Shown piece after piece: positions 45,501 to 58,584 of a DNA stretch of 64,000 nt (the first letter of the stretch is position 1; each line of letters begins with the position of its first letter). The translations under genes were made by a program, and so were the position numbers. Below the pieces are notes generated by a model. It saw only the letters and a program-made list of their open reading frames with translations. It searched no databases and was not told the origin of the DNA. This DNA comes from Toxoplasma gondii ME49. Its lineage: Eukaryota; Apicomplexa; Conoidasida; Eucoccidiorida; Sarcocystidae. Location: assembly GCF_000006565.2 (NCBI RefSeq), contig NC_031467.1:1412448-1476447 (forward strand), in the 5' to 3' direction.

Positions 45501-47573
45501 CCCACTCGTATCTGTTATCTTCGTCTCCCACAGTTTCCTGGCCTGGTGTGCCTTCTGTGGAGGAGGCAGACACACAAAGGCCGCCAGGAGGAAAACTCAG
45601 GGAAAGCGCACATAACGCGGAACTGACTGCTGTCGAAGGCTCGAAGGAAGAAAGGATGAGACTTGCTTCCTCTTTGTCTTCTCTGCCAAAGGCAGGCTCG
45701 CGAAAAAACGAGGCATCTACTGCAGCAACGAGCGTTCTTGAAGGACGCGCTCGGTTCGATGAGAAAGCCTCCGGAATCCACAACGCAACTGCAGACACTA
45801 CCTCAGAAAGCCAGTCGCTGTCTTTTAGCGCGCCGTCTCTTCCGCCTTCCTTCGCTTCATCCTCTTCGACACCAGAAACCCGAGCAAGAGATGAGGAACT
45901 CGCCCCTCCGTTGAATGCTTCTTCTTCGTCTTCCCACTCGCAGCCGGTTTCGAAGCATAGGCACGAAGTCCAGGAACAGAACGTGAATATTCTCCTCGCG
46001 TCGTACAACGCATGCAAGACATTCACATGCGGCGACGGCAGGTGAGAGGAACGAGGGAGACCCGCTTGTCTCTTCTGAGCGTGTACGCCGTTACCCTTTT
46101 CGGTTTTCTCTTTCTTCGACTTTTGGGTGCGCGCTCATTCGCGTTTTGCCCGCCTTTTTTTCTTTGTACTTTCGTCCGCCCATTCCGGCATCTTTTTTCT
46201 CTTTTTCTACCTTTTTTTCAGATTCACGTCATTCTTCTCCTTGTCCTGCTTCTCCGGCTTCCTCGTTTCGCCCTGCTTCGTAGTCGGGGGGACAGCGTAC
46301 GTGACTGTCAGCGCGTATCTTTGTTATCTCTTCTGCGGGGGCTGCGCTGTCTTCGGTTTGATTTTCCTCTTCGGGATGTATCGCTCTCCGGTGGAAGAAG
46401 AGGTGGAGGTGGACAAGAATGGCAGCACTCTTGCCTTGGCTTTGGCGTCGTTCACGCCCGCGTTGACAAGACCCGGTTCGTCGCTTCGGCATTGCTGCGG
46501 CGGCGAAAAGCTAGTAAGGAAAATGTCTTCTGCATCGTCCCCTGCAGCGCCAAGAAACGAGCGAAATCTCGAGGAGAAGAAGCAGGAAAGGACACGCGCC
46601 ACAAACGAGAGTGACCAAATGCGCAAGCACTCTTCAGGGGCATCCCGCCACCCACCGTCGTCGGCATTGCCCTCTTTTCCCCGTCAGGGAGATGAGGCGT
46701 TGACGATCGGACCAGAGCTTCACGCCGTGTTGAGGTCGCAGACATCAAATGACTGGAGACGACCCGACAGCCTCTCTGTCGAACGCCAACACTTGCCGCC
46801 CTTCCTCCGTTCATCGTGGAGTAGGTTATTTTCGTTTTTTTCCTTCTCACGAGAACGTACACCGCTACGCGGTTGTCTTCCGAGTTTCAGCAGCAGCAGG
46901 AGTCAAAACGCCGTGCACTCGCAATACGTCCATTTGCCTGCACACAGGTCTGCTGTTTTGTATCTATCGCCTGCCTGCGGGGGGCAACGTGGAGGACGCG
47001 ATCTAACCGGAGGGGCAAACCGCGGTTACGAGCGAGAGGATCGCCTCCTCGTTCTTCGAGTGCACAACGTGGTGGAGGCGGAGCGCAGAGAGGCGGGGAA
47101 GCAAGAGGCGCGCAAGAAGGGGGAGACAGACGAACACAGCGACCGCAGGGGGTTCGCTGGCTCGCGTGGACACTCAGGTTGGCCACCGTGGGCCTTTTGA
47201 ATGCGTGCAATCTGGCCAGCATGATTGTCTTCGAATACCTCATGCTCCGAACTGTTATACAGAACAGTGGGACAAACGAGGCGTATACGAATGGACTGAA
47301 CGACCTCCTTCCCGCTGAGACGTGGAGACAGAATTTTCTCGACTTCAGGTAACACTTAGGGCAGCGTCGGAGGACAAAAGGGAAGCACACCGAAAACAGT
47401 AAGAAGCGGACTCAACGGACGAAGCTAAGGCGTGCTCAGTATTCTCGTCGATGACACGCGACTGAGTAACGTTCTCTCTGTTGAACAGTGTGCAGCGTTT
47501 CGAATTACAGCTCGCGGGGGGTTCCGGCAACGAGCTTCAAGTGAAGCGGAGTACAAATCGGCTCCAGAAATAA
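42519..47573 (+). CDS. Unidentified multi-exon membrane protein with long charged insertion; 5' exons unresolved
   Basis: Four 3' exons join with agreeing phases: 44143-46041, 46222-46824, 47178-47348 and 47489-47573 (stop TAA 47571-47573). The first begins FVIDGRDVFTQEHHVV, runs through some 580 residues of Glu/Arg/Ser/Gly-rich low complexity, and ends ILLASYNACKTFTCGDG. The second opens with two hydrophobic segments (LSCFSGFLVSPCFVVGG; AYLCYLFCGGCAVFGLIFLF), then a basic and Ser-rich tail. The third encodes another (LATVGLLNACNLASMIVF), and the protein ends NRLQK. Upstream, 42519-43712 has coding-like open frames (ATGs at 42519 and 42616; a possible exon from 43281 after a cacag acceptor) that I cannot join with confidence; the gene start is therefore provisional. 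The pyrimidine tract before 44143 is a strong acceptor. I do not recognise the family. Confidence 0.6.
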
Positions 47574-50500
47574 GGGGCATTTTACCGAAGAGTGGAATGA
47601 GTGAGTCAGACGACGTGTCCCTACTTTGTTGTATCGCTGCAAAACGATCAGGTGCGCCGTCGTCTGCGTCAATACACAAGCGTGATCTATGGTCCCGCTG
47701 AATGTAGTTGATTAGAAAATAAAAGAACACAGAGGTGGTACGTAGCGGGTCTCCTTCAATGCCTTGTCTCTTTTTTATGTGTGTCCCCCTGCATAACCTT
47801 TTTTCCTCCTGGTTTTTCTGTCTCTCCCCGCCTCTTGGCCCCCTCACTCCCGATCTGTGTCCCTCTGTCTCTGTCCTTCTTACGCTCAGCGTTTCTTTGG
47901 GCCCGGCGTCGTACTGTCTGCTTGCCCTCGTTCCTCTTCTCTTTCTCCAGCGTCTCTGCCTGTCTGGTCTTCGAGAAATCAGAGAGAAGCAAGAGTTCAC
48001 GTACCTCCACCATAGATACCTAGACCAGAATTTCTTTTCCACGCAGCAAAAAATACAAGCTTTCATTTGAAAAATTACCAGGTAAACAACGGGGTTTCAC
48101 CCTAGCGGTAACGCGCGTCCGCTGCTCGCCTTTGTCAATCAGATCAGATCTTTTATATTAGGCGAAAAGGTTTCTTACAGGGAAGAAAACATAGTGGAAA
48201 GGTGGAAGATCCAAGTGGGTTGAAGGTACGACAAAACGTTTCTCGAAATCGAGCATGTTGGATTGTCGCCACATTTGAAAAACCACACCGCTGTATGGGT
48301 GAATGCTGCGTCGACAGCGAGAGAGAAAACAAGGGAAGACAACTGCAAGAGAATCTGCAAATTTCCTCGTGCAGACGTTACGCATTTTTGCTTTCCAAAC
48401 TACCGCCTGTGGAATTCGAAAACGTTTACTTACGAAATCCATGCAACACACAGGGAAGACCACCAAAGAAATGGCTATGCAACTCGATACTCACACCAAC
48501 GCCTTTTTTCAGAGCTAAAAAGAAGCAGAAGGTACCTGATCTTTTTTACAGCTTTAGGTTTACGTTCAATTCTCCCACGGTCGTATCTCGTGAAACATAC
48601 GAATAAGGAAGCAGGACTTCTTCGCCCTTTCGATACTTTCTGTAGGGGGAGATGCGATTGCCAGTGAATAACCTTTCGCACTCGAAAAGCACCATCTTCA
48701 TTTCTTGAGTCTCCTTACAAAGCTCTTTCCCGCCTCTTAAGTACATGTTTCGTGGCCCGTAACTACAGAAAGGGAAAAGCGGCCATGCCACGAAGAAGCC
48801 GTTCGTTCCCAGCTTAGCTGTGTTACCGCGCACTCGTTGATTCCTGCTGCTCGCTACGAGAAAGGGATAAAACTAAACAGGCAATTTAGCATGCGCCTAC
48901 ATATGCATGCATGCAGCTTTGACGTATGTGTAGACAGGATGTCGATACACATACATATAACGGATTATGTGATGTTCCATGATATAAAGCTAGGCAAACG
49001 TGATGCTTTCGTGAACAGACGAGTGACACTGCAGGTAGCCGTTCGACTTGCAGCTATATTCGTCATGATCCCTCTTCTCGCTGTTGCAATCGCTCGTCTG
49101 CTATCTTCTTCCGACGTTGTGTATGCCTTTTGTGATCTTCACTTCCGTCATCCAGCGTTTTCCGTTCTCTCTTCGTAACCATTCGTGTTCTTCGAATGTT
49201 GCGGGAACTTCAGTCACCCTTTGAGCAGGAAGGCTCAGGTTGGTAGCCGTGTCATTGCCACCCTGTAAACTCCTCAGTATCAGCTTCTTTGCTTAACCAT
49301 GAACGGATTTTCCGTGACAGCCTTGTAAGCGACCTCATTCTACCGAAGGAATGTAGACAGCGATACGCTAGATCAGGGAGTGGTGCTCGTAATTCAGTGC
49401 ACGACACGCGGAGGTCTTCAACAAAGACACGAAGACTCGGGTGTATCACCATGAATCCGATTACACACTGTTTCTCCAGAAGACAGCCTCTGATCGCTCC
49501 ACAGCGTCAGACTGCGACGTGAGAATTGGCAACAAAACCTTTAGACTCGCGCTAACAAAAGTTGAGCTCCGCCCATTCTACAGTAACGGGCTTTGCTTAC
49601 TCGGCTTGCTCTCCCACATCTGAACGGCGTCTCAGTCAGCGCCTCGTTCACGGATTGCTCTCCTCCATACTCTGCTACAACTACAAATAACCTGCCCATA
49701 CTGAGGGTCTCGCATTTAGACACATTCTTGTCAGAATCGAAGCCGACCCTTCACTGCACCATCCTTCATTCTGGCACCGCCCCCCTCATGACGTAACAAA
49801 CAAGACCAGTAAGTAAAGTCTCGATGAAAGCGATTAAGCGTCAATGTCACATGGAGGTCGTACCACAAAGAGTATTCGACACGCGTGTGTTAGTGTCGTT
49901 GCCATCGAACGAACAAAAGATAATTCTGACTTCAACGCAAGGACTTCAAGAACGGTGAAATCCGTGCCAAATCTAAAACCGGGTACTATTCCCAACGTAG
50001 TCTCAGGTCAGTAAACAATATCGGTTGCCACGATCAACGCTGCAGAGATTAGACAAGAGCAACATCATACCCGCACGTTTGAACATTGTTAAATCCTCTC
50101 ATTGGATATGTAAACCTGAAGGATAACCATAATTCCGTCGACCTTCATCATGAGCTCCACTGAGAACTGCACGACACAACTGTTCTCTTTTAGCTCTTGG
50201 CCACTGAACACCCACACTTCTCCACGCGATTTTGCCGCTTGAGACGAGTATCACGTGATGAGAATTCACAAAAGTCAGGTCGGTCGGATAGCAAATGGCA
50301 ATATCCGTGCGTTCCCCCCCTACGGGTACTGTTGCACATGTTTACCTTAAGTCTAGGGTGCCGGTGTAAAGCACTGCGACATTAGGAAAACTACACCCGT
50401 CCCGTCCTCACCGATGCTGCGAGCGGTTGCCCGTCGATGGCATGTGTGCAGATCAATGTGCTGGCCACTCCATGTCCCACACATACGAGTAGGGAGCGAC

Positions 50501-51319
50501 GATTTGATGGAATCGTATTCCCTCGCAGTGTGAAATACCCCGACACGAAGCCCTCCGCGTGAAGATCAATGATTTCCGGCCACAGCTCTATTCACCGGTT
50601 TTCTTCATTTTCAGCTCTGGAGACGTGTGCACCTGTCACGCAAATAGACGCCCACTATGCCCCGATCCGACTAGCACTCTCTGGCGCAGAGGAGAAAAAG
50701 TGACTCGCCTCGTGAACCAGGCGCCAGTCCCACCTCGTCCCTCTTTGCCACTCTTGGAGCTCTGCATCCACGCGAATTAAGTACATGCGTGTGGTGCCTT
50801 TGAATATGGCACCACGTAGTGCTTCAAGAATCTGAAAAACCCCTGACAAGGGGCCGTACATCAAGTACTAGTCCCTTCAACGAACATACCGGGTTCGGCA
50901 GGGAACATCAGGGTTTTTCCTCCGGAACAGTAGACGAAGAGAAAACGCGTATGCCGGACGTACAAATGAGCTGAGGGTTGGTGTGCATTGATGGCTGCTG
51001 CCCAGTTCCTGCGAGGTGGAACGCCGGACAAAAATTCTGCGTGCAACTCCGGCCGAAAAATTTTCTCTGGTATCTCGCTTGTCATGCGATATTGCGTTCG
51101 GTGGAGTCCGCTCCTCCGTTCCGCTTCGGGTACCGCTTTCCAAATAAGCTGGGACCGAGTGGAAAAAAATCGCACGTTGCGCGCCACACCGAGTCAGGTT
51201 GCACACATGTCTCTCGTGTATAGCGGTAAAGCAGCCAGGAACAAACCATATCCCCGCTAGCAGGTCACTGACCAGGCCGTGAGCGATAGTCTCGTTGTGA
51301 CGCATGAAACATGACTTCA
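47574..51319. other. Gene-poor spacer
   Basis: No gene supported. About 47740-48070 is pyrimidine-rich. The remainder has only short open frames without domain features. The last few hundred bases (about 51200-51319) are the 3' flank of the modular gene and resemble about 58480-58584, the same position of the downstream paralogue. Confidence 0.5.
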
Positions 51320-54300
51320 CTAGGGATCTGAAGGGCGAGGGTGTATCCGGAGATGTTCACTAGGGGCAGTGGCTGACGCCGACGCCGGGTCCGACGGCGC
51401 CGTGGTCGGTGGTAATCGATGGTGGATTGAAGGCTCAGTGCCAGATGCCACAGGAGGTCCGATAGTGACGATACCTTCCTCGCTCCCTGGAGGGTTGGTG
51501 GGCGACGTGTGCAGCGCAGATGGAGCTTCACGGATGGGCCGCTTCTTGAGCGGCAGCGACAGATATCGAGTCAGCTCACGCATAGCAGCAGACGTTGCGG
51601 GGTGTGCCAGGGGAGGAGGGGCGGTCAATCGAGAAACCTCCTGAGGGGAGGCCGAGCCCTGAGACAGCGTCGGGTCTTGAGGCGGCCCTCGGCCCTCCGT
51701 TGACGTCGACGACTGGGGCCCAAGCGGAGAGACAAGAGTCGGGGGCGATGGCAGGGATGCAGCGGATTGAGCTGATAAATACGGAAGGAGCCGTGCTTTT
51801 TTGGAGGGGGGTGCCTCGATCCCGCCAGAGGTACCTTTCGTTTCGGAGGGGGCTGGGCTGCGGTGGAGAGTGCTGGAGCGAACTGGTTCTCGACGTGCTG
51901 GTACCTGTTCGCCTGAAGCCTGTGGCGCGCGTTTGACTGTTGTTGAAGAAGACGCAGTCACTTGTTCTGATCGGCGGTCTCTCTGTCGCTGAGCCAGTTG
52001 TCTGGTGAGAGTCTCAGGACCTCGGGCGGGCGCAAGGCCAGCAGCCTTGACCAGCGGGAACTCCCCCACATGTGTTAGCCAAAGAGACCTAGGCCACGTC
52101 CTAGGTGCGCCTCTTGAGCCGCTTTCGCCTGGGTACGCGCCAGTGTCCTGGAACAGATGTTTCTGTTTTGCTTTCCTTTTACCCATCGTAGGTGGGTGAG
52201 ATTGCACCGCTGACAGAGCAAACTCCAAGATGAACCGGTATGACACGAGGTCGACGGAACTAAGCTAGCATATCCTTCGTAAGTATCGTGCCCCATGCGA
52301 CTGCCAAAGATGCTGCTTCTCCCTGCTCAATGGACACACAAGTAACGTTTCACGTCTACACGCTGACACAACGCAGTGGCCATGGCACGGCTACAGCTGA
52401 AACCCTTCGTCGCATAAAAAACCACGTTACAGGGTTGAGCTCAACTCCGCCGAGGTTCTTACCAGATAATGCAGCGGCCTGGTGCCAGCGAGAAGTTGTG
52501 TGTTGCCGAAAGCCATAGAAATCCCAAGATCCAACCCTGTCCACGGCGGTAGCACAGTCTTACTCGCTGATTCGAAATCAGGCGGCGGTTCTGTCTCAGG
52601 GCCTGACGAAGAGGAGAGCAGGCTGTGGAGTTCCTGTTCCAGGATAAGCGCTTGAGATTCGAGTTCTTGTACCTGTGCTTGACGCCGTGAGAAGAAGCGA
52701 TGATAGTTGCCTCTGTCCTGTTGTTTCCAATGCAGCTGCGTGGAAGCGGCTGGTGATCTATCATTTTCACGAATCATGCGATGGGCAAGGTGCTGGGCAA
52801 TGTATACGTCCTCTCCAGTGCACCATACGTCCCGTATCAGCTGGGCTTCTCTCCGTAAGCTGTCGATGGCGAGATGCGCGAACGTTACATGAGCGTCCCC
52901 AAGAGCCTCTGTAGGTGGCCCTCACACCGTCAACAACGCACAAAAACAGACCTGAAGCAGCAATTCACGGTTTCACAAAGATGCAACTGTTATTGGTACT
53001 CTCTACAGGGATATCCTGTTGCCTCCCCCCTCTCAAAAACGCTTGAAGCTTTGCATGGAGTTCAGGTAAGCAGGTACGTCTGTGGCGTGCTCGCATGCAC
53101 GTCGACGCTGATAAACTCTACGAAACCTAGACTCGGATATATTTGAACCTCTTTACAGACGGTGTTACAAAGGAGGCACGCCGACGTCGCTCAACTGTGA
53201 GGGGCTTCGACGTCCAGTGTCACGGCCAGATTGACCGGTCTTCGTCAGCACAAAGCTGAAACATGCCGTTGAGAGCGCCGAACTCACCGCGTGGGGTTCC
53301 TGCTGCCTGTGCAACTGGTGCTTGACCAGGAGATCCCGATTCCAGTGTAGCTGTTTCCTGCGCGGTTCGTAGCGAAATTCCTGCTGCTTCAGCATTCCGC
53401 TCTAGCTCGTTGGCCATGATGTTCAAGTTTTCAGCATCCTGACAACGCATACGCCCTCGATGCCTGTACTTGCTTCGCGCCAGTTGTAACCACTGACGGA
53501 CTGTCTCTACACTTGGAGATCTGTTATTCAGGCGATACATGCGTAGCGCAATGTTTCTGTGTAAGAAACTCTCCATGTTTCCCCATCTGTACAGAAGCGC
53601 TCGAGCTTCTTGCCTCATCCTCTCAATGGCAAGTTGCACGTATGTCACAGCGCCCCTTTGTGGCAGCAGAATAGTGCTACCAAGCACTGTTCCGCTCAGA
53701 GAGCCTATCTGTGCAGCGCTTTCAGGAGCACCGCTCTCTGATGGTCCAGCTGAGGAAGTAATCGTCATGCTTTCGTCTGCTGTTCCCTGTTTGTAGTATT
53801 TTAGGCCACGAATGACTGAAAATACACAACATCATGCAGTGCCCAAAACCTGCACGGACACGCAACTGCGCCAGATCCCCACAATTATCGGAATTAGTGG
53901 CTTGACGAACGCTGATCCCTATGCGAATAAGTTATTTCTTCTGGTGCCTGGGTATTGGATCGACTGTTCAGCATCCCCGACCCCTAGAACGGAGTGAACA
54001 CACCCATGCACCGGATTGTCAAAGAATTAGCGCAACGAGCTACACGAGACTCATATTCAAGAATTAGTGCCAACTGCGAAGTCGTACTGCCGGTGGGACT
54101 CATGAGTATAGTCGCACTGGCGTCTTCTTTCTCCGTGGGAGCGGAAGCAAGCGCACCTGGACGACCTGCCGGCCTCATTAATGCGGCAACTTGTTGAGCT
54201 TCTCCCGCCCCGACGGGAGTGCCTTCCTCAACGTCCTCCCAAATTTCGGCGTCTGAGGCAATTCGTCTATCCCATGCATTTGCCGTGGCCTCAAGTTCTG

Positions 54301-56054
54301 CTGCCTTCTCCAGCCGTTGCGTCACTCTCTCGTTATACCTCGTTCTGGCCGCTTGTCGCCATTCACCCACGAAGCGATCAGGCACATTTCGATTGGGAGT
54401 CCGCACCATGCGATCCGCAACGTGTTGTTCAATGTACTCCTCCCTACTGGTCCAGATTTCTCTGAGCTCCTTCGACTGCCTTCTTAGCTCCGCAATTCCG
54501 ATCATGACACAAGACTTTTTGGTCAATACTGGTGCACTGACGCTTGCCGTATCTGGACCACAGGCAGCAGTGCGCACAACCAACAACCGCTAACGCTTGC
54601 TTATCCTGATTTTGACAGACACATTTACTAATGGAAACTTGATGACATCTACGTCGCTTGGAGCTCCCCATTGGCACTACCTTTCTCTTTTGGATATGGC
54701 TCGCTTGCTCCTGCCTTCAAACGAGCCTCTCCATGAACATGCCAAAATCTTTCAAACTCACACGCAGATAGCGTCGCATGGATATTCAATCCCAAATTGT
54801 CACTACTACACAAATGGGCGCGACTGGGGAAGACGGCTCATTCTTGTGTAGGAGGCGGTTTCGAGCTCACCCGGTGAGCCTGCGTCGGCGCCTGTTCTGG
54901 AGGGCTGATCACGCGTTCCGGCTTGCGGCGAGCTGTCTCCGCTGGAGCTTGGGAGGTGCACCCCAGCTGCCGCCAACCTCTGCTTTACTTCTTCCGCCAT
55001 ATCTTCCAGTTTTGCGGCCTCTCTCAGCCGCACAGATGACCGCTCTTGAAACCTCTTTTGCGCACGCTCCACCCATCCCTGCAGTCGTGACCACTGAACA
55101 GGACCCGACTGACTGACGATGAGACGCCCGACGCTTCGCGCCACGTAATTGTCCTCACTCCCCCATTCCTCTCGAAGCGTCTTCGCATCGCTCCTCAGCT
55201 TGCCAAGCGCAAGCTGTCCATATGTCACCTCTCCACGTCCCTCCAATAAAACGGTACGAGCAAGGCCTTCTCCCCCCGGTGCAGAGCTTCTGGAGCCAGA
55301 GTCCTTCCTCCGCCTGCATGCGCCTGCAGATCGTCTTCGTCGAGTGCCTGAAAACACAGGAACAAAGCCTGTCAACGAAGCCATCGTGCCGTCCCTTTGT
55401 GCTATCAGACCAACGCCTGTTCAATGACATACGGTTTCGTCTGTCAGCGAAGAGGTCTGCTATCTTTGGGCTGGTGTACTTCACTTGCGATGCGGTGCCT
55501 TTATGCTCGAATGGGGGATCCGCATCGCGGACTTAGCTGCCGCTTGAGCCGTGATAACGCCATCAAGTGGTGTGAAAAACGCCTACGCCAAGTCCGACAA
55601 TACTCAGTGCCATGACTCATTCAACTGCCTGTTTGGAATAAGACATTCACAGCTCACTGGGATCAGCCGCTCCAGGTGTGGCTCCGCGCCCGCCTGGAGG
55701 AGCTGCTGCTGCCGACGCCGCAGGCTCTTCTTGAGTTCCAGAGGTGTCAATTGCCGAACGTGCGCTGAGCGCAAGCAATGCTTGTGCCGCCTCTAGTTCT
55801 GCCTCACTAACGGGGAGCGGTTGACCGGTGAGGTCCTTCTTGTCCAAACCCTTATCTCCCGGAACACTAGCAGCACAAGCGCCAGGATATGAGACAGTAT
55901 TTTGTAGCAAAATCAACGTTTGAGCCCACAGGTTTCGGGAGAGAATCCAAGCTATGCAGATCCAGCCGGGGCAGGGGCGACCGCAAATTACTTGCTCCAC
56001 TGAGCAGCTGATTGCTGCGAGGGCTGTCCTTAAGAGAGCAAGCCGTGTCACCAT
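51320..56054 (-). CDS. Modular secreted protein, paralogue 1 (unrecognised family)
   Basis: Six exons on the minus strand: 56054-55658, 55347-54871, 54552-54157, 53779-53288, 52908-52564 and 52209-51320. Every intron is phase 1 and the sum is 2,997 nt (998 aa). Start: ATG in context ccaaATGG, shared with the paralogue. Residues 1-18 (MVTRLALLRTALAAISCS) look like a signal peptide. Exons 2 to 5 each hold one diverged helical module: VTYGQLALGKLRSDA (exon 2), MIGIAELRRQSKEL (exon 3), VTYVQLAIERMRQEA (exon 4), VTFAHLAIDSLRREA (exon 5). Each is followed by a Trp or Leu, a conserved Arg-Met/Leu/Val position, a second Trp region, A-R-x-R/K-Y/F, and a helical LE-x-x-A stretch. Exon 6 is Pro/Ser-rich with MGKRKAKQKHL, PPSKKARL and PLKKRP, which resemble nuclear localisation signals. 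I do not recognise the family. Exon 4's acceptor (53780) is the least certain junction. Confidence 0.82.
51498..51966. repeat. Near-identical tract shared with 58772-59240
   Basis: 469 bases of exon 6 match the paralogue at offset 7,274 with about four substitutions. Three of them cluster near 51709-51720. Sequence on both sides is much more diverged, so the tract is out of line with the age of the duplication and suggests gene conversion. Confidence 0.9.
55451..55842. repeat. Near-identical tract shared with 62805-63196
   Basis: 392 bases match at offset 7,354 with three substitutions. The tract covers about 185 bases of exon 1 and about 207 bases of the following intron. Its edges do not follow the exon edges, so selection on protein sequence cannot explain it. 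Flanks are strongly diverged. Confidence 0.92.
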
Positions 56055-58584
56055 TTGGCTGTATCGAAGTACCTGTCAAACTCCATAACATCTGATCTGA
56101 ATGACACGCAAGCCGGCAACGCAAAGCGTGATACTGGTGGTTGGGAGCTGTGAGGGAAAGCAGACCAAACGAAAGCACCGGGAAGAACACTGCGTTCTCC
56201 GGAGAAGCGAGGCAAGTGAGAAGGGTTATCTGCCTGCGAAACAGAACATGTTGTTCTTCTCCTCTCGTGATGATACGGCACATAATAGACAGTTACGTCA
56301 GGGGATCACTCGCAATCGTCCTCGGGTGTATGGACAGTCTTGTCTGAGCGGGAGGGAAAGTGTGAAAGTATATATGACAAGCGCTGGTGGGCCAGCATTG
56401 TCGTATGAAGCCGGTCACTATGGTCACCAATCCTAGAAATACCTGCACGGTCAACTCGATAGCGATGCGGTGATGGGAGGGACGGGCGGCCACGCTGTCT
56501 CCGACCGGAGACATGTAGATCACTCAGTTCGTAGAAGCAACGGAGGAAGGGCCTTGAAGAGGAAGAGGTCGGATTTATTCTCCATTTTGTCCTAGCGTCC
56601 TGCCACGGAAAACTAGTCAAGCAGATTCGTTCGTAACAGCATTCGCATAAGCTATTGTTTACCTTGGTACTCTACCCCCCGCCCCTCAGAGACGCACCCA
56701 CAAGAAGGAGGAATTTATGTCAGAAATCGACCAGTACGAGAACAGCTTCAGGAGATCGTCGCATAGCGGCTGCATGGAATCTGCTTTCGGCGCAAGCGCT
56801 GTAGGTGGGTAGTGTGCTTTTACCGTGCTTTGTGTTAGCATGGTTTCGAGAACTCCCATTATATCTACGAGAATATTTCAGGCACTCCTTGTCTTTTATC
56901 GGTGTGCACTGAATCTAAATTCATGTTATAATTTCGGTTATCGAGTTCTGCCCATAGGCATTTTGCTGCACCTGCACACTTACGGCGTACAGAAGTGGAT
57001 GAAGCAGATGGGAAGGCAGCTTACGATACAAGGATGTCTCATACCTCTGTGCTGGCTATGTTGACTGCGCCGCTCTATGAAAATCGCTACACTTCACAAC
57101 CCCCCCGGCATGAACGATTTGCTGCCAGCAACTCGGCGCGTGATGCATTGACGTCCGTGCGGTTGTGTCGACTTGCCGTAAATGTCCGCAGCGTGAGTGC
57201 TGGAGACGCTGCTCAGGCAAGGCCTTACATCAGATTTGTGGGTGTGAAGAACTCCGAGTTACTGAATCCATCCCAACCACTCCACTGCTTCACCAAACCC
57301 AGGGTGAGCGCTGAAGGGACGGCAGAAATGCGTCAACCAGCATGACACGGGACACTAAGAGTTACACTAACCGACACCGTATTTGATGGGCGTGAAGCTG
57401 GTTTGTCTCAACCACTTATCCCAGGAAGTTGCTCATTCTAGGTGAGCAGCCACGCTTACAGGTATCGATTAATGCCAGGTCGGCCAGGTGGCGGTAGTAG
57501 AGATCGATGCACAGCCGTACACAAGATGTTGCGCAGGTTTCTGAAGCGTGTCTGTGTATTTCAGGTCACATCAATGGAGGACTGTATGAATGGAATTTTC
57601 TTTATTGAGGACGTGCTGTTCTTGGTGTCAGTAGTATCATTAGTTCTATAAACTTTCTTCGTACATGTGTCTCTATGGAACCGTATGCAGGAGATACGGC
57701 GTTGGTGCGATAAGCGAGACAACCGGAATTCCACACGTGTGATGCTACCGATTGGAATCTTTCGTAGACGTTTGTGTTGGTCTAAAGTGTTGGCCGGTGC
57801 ACGTTCCATGCATCTGACTGAGGAGCAAGACGCGTAGGAACAGCTCCTTCCTTCAGTGTGCCAAACCCAAATGGTAAAAGCTCTCGTCGTGGGGACCACT
57901 GAGGTGCAGTCTCTGGTCCAGTAACGGGTATACCTCAGCTCCAGAAACCAGTTCGAATCTCACAAATATTTCCACTGACGGAGCCTCCCTCTCATTCCGA
58001 CTCCGTGACACACTACTAAACGCGGCACGCGTCGAAGACCAGATTCCAATAACACCTGGTTCCCCGTCGCCAGCTTTTAGGGCTGGCCACGCCCGGGTGA
58101 TAAGTAGATGAGCGTGTTGGCTTGCAACACAGAGGCACCTGACACTGCACAAAGGGATCAAACTCAGAAGGATGCTCATATATCACACATGCTCGCATAT
58201 AACGGCCAGACAGACATACATAAATATCGGAACTTCACCCTCTAAACGTCACACCACGAGGACATGCGTGTGTGTAAAATGTGTATTTCGCCACCCACTG
58301 TCACGTGGCACGGCGGCCGCTACCTTCTGTTTGTTAGTTGTGTGGGGGTGTCGAACCTAGCCGTCTGTCGAGGTTGTGCTTCCAGGCAGTCTCATGCACC
58401 GATGCCGGATAAAACTGGATAGAGACAAGACTAACCGCGTAAGGATTTCTGCAGGCGCAGCATTGTAGGCACACACATCTCCTGTGTCGAACTGGAAACC
58501 AGAAAATACAACCATAAAATCGCCACAACCCGGCACCCTCCCCCCCAATAAGGATGGCCCTGTTGTGATGCACGACACGAGACA
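56055..58584. other. Intergenic between the two modular genes
   Basis: No gene supported. 56055-56520 is the upstream region of paralogue 1 and resembles 63409-63900 upstream of paralogue 2 (shared 'acgctgtctccga' near 56490 and 63881). It probably holds the promoter. The last part, about 58480-58584, is the 3' flank of paralogue 2. Confidence 0.55.

Noticed and set aside
44509..46026. 505-codon minus-strand open frame
   Set aside because: It is antisense to the low-complexity exon 44143-46041. Its Ser/Cys/Phe-rich translation is the mirror of the Glu/Arg/Ser-rich coding strand, with no domain or splice partners.
50655..50864. Minus-strand frame resembling the start of a module (YLIRVDAELQEWQ)
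   Set aside because: Only a few positions agree with the module pattern, and no phase-1 splice sites bound it. Too weak to call a ninth module.
51369..51936. Plus-strand open frames of 64-113 codons, repeated at 58687-59210
   Set aside because: They are antisense to exon 6 of the modular genes; their repetition only reflects the duplicated DNA.
57901..58000. GTTCGAATC string suggesting a tRNA T-loop
   Set aside because: No acceptor stem, D-arm or anticodon arm could be folded around it.
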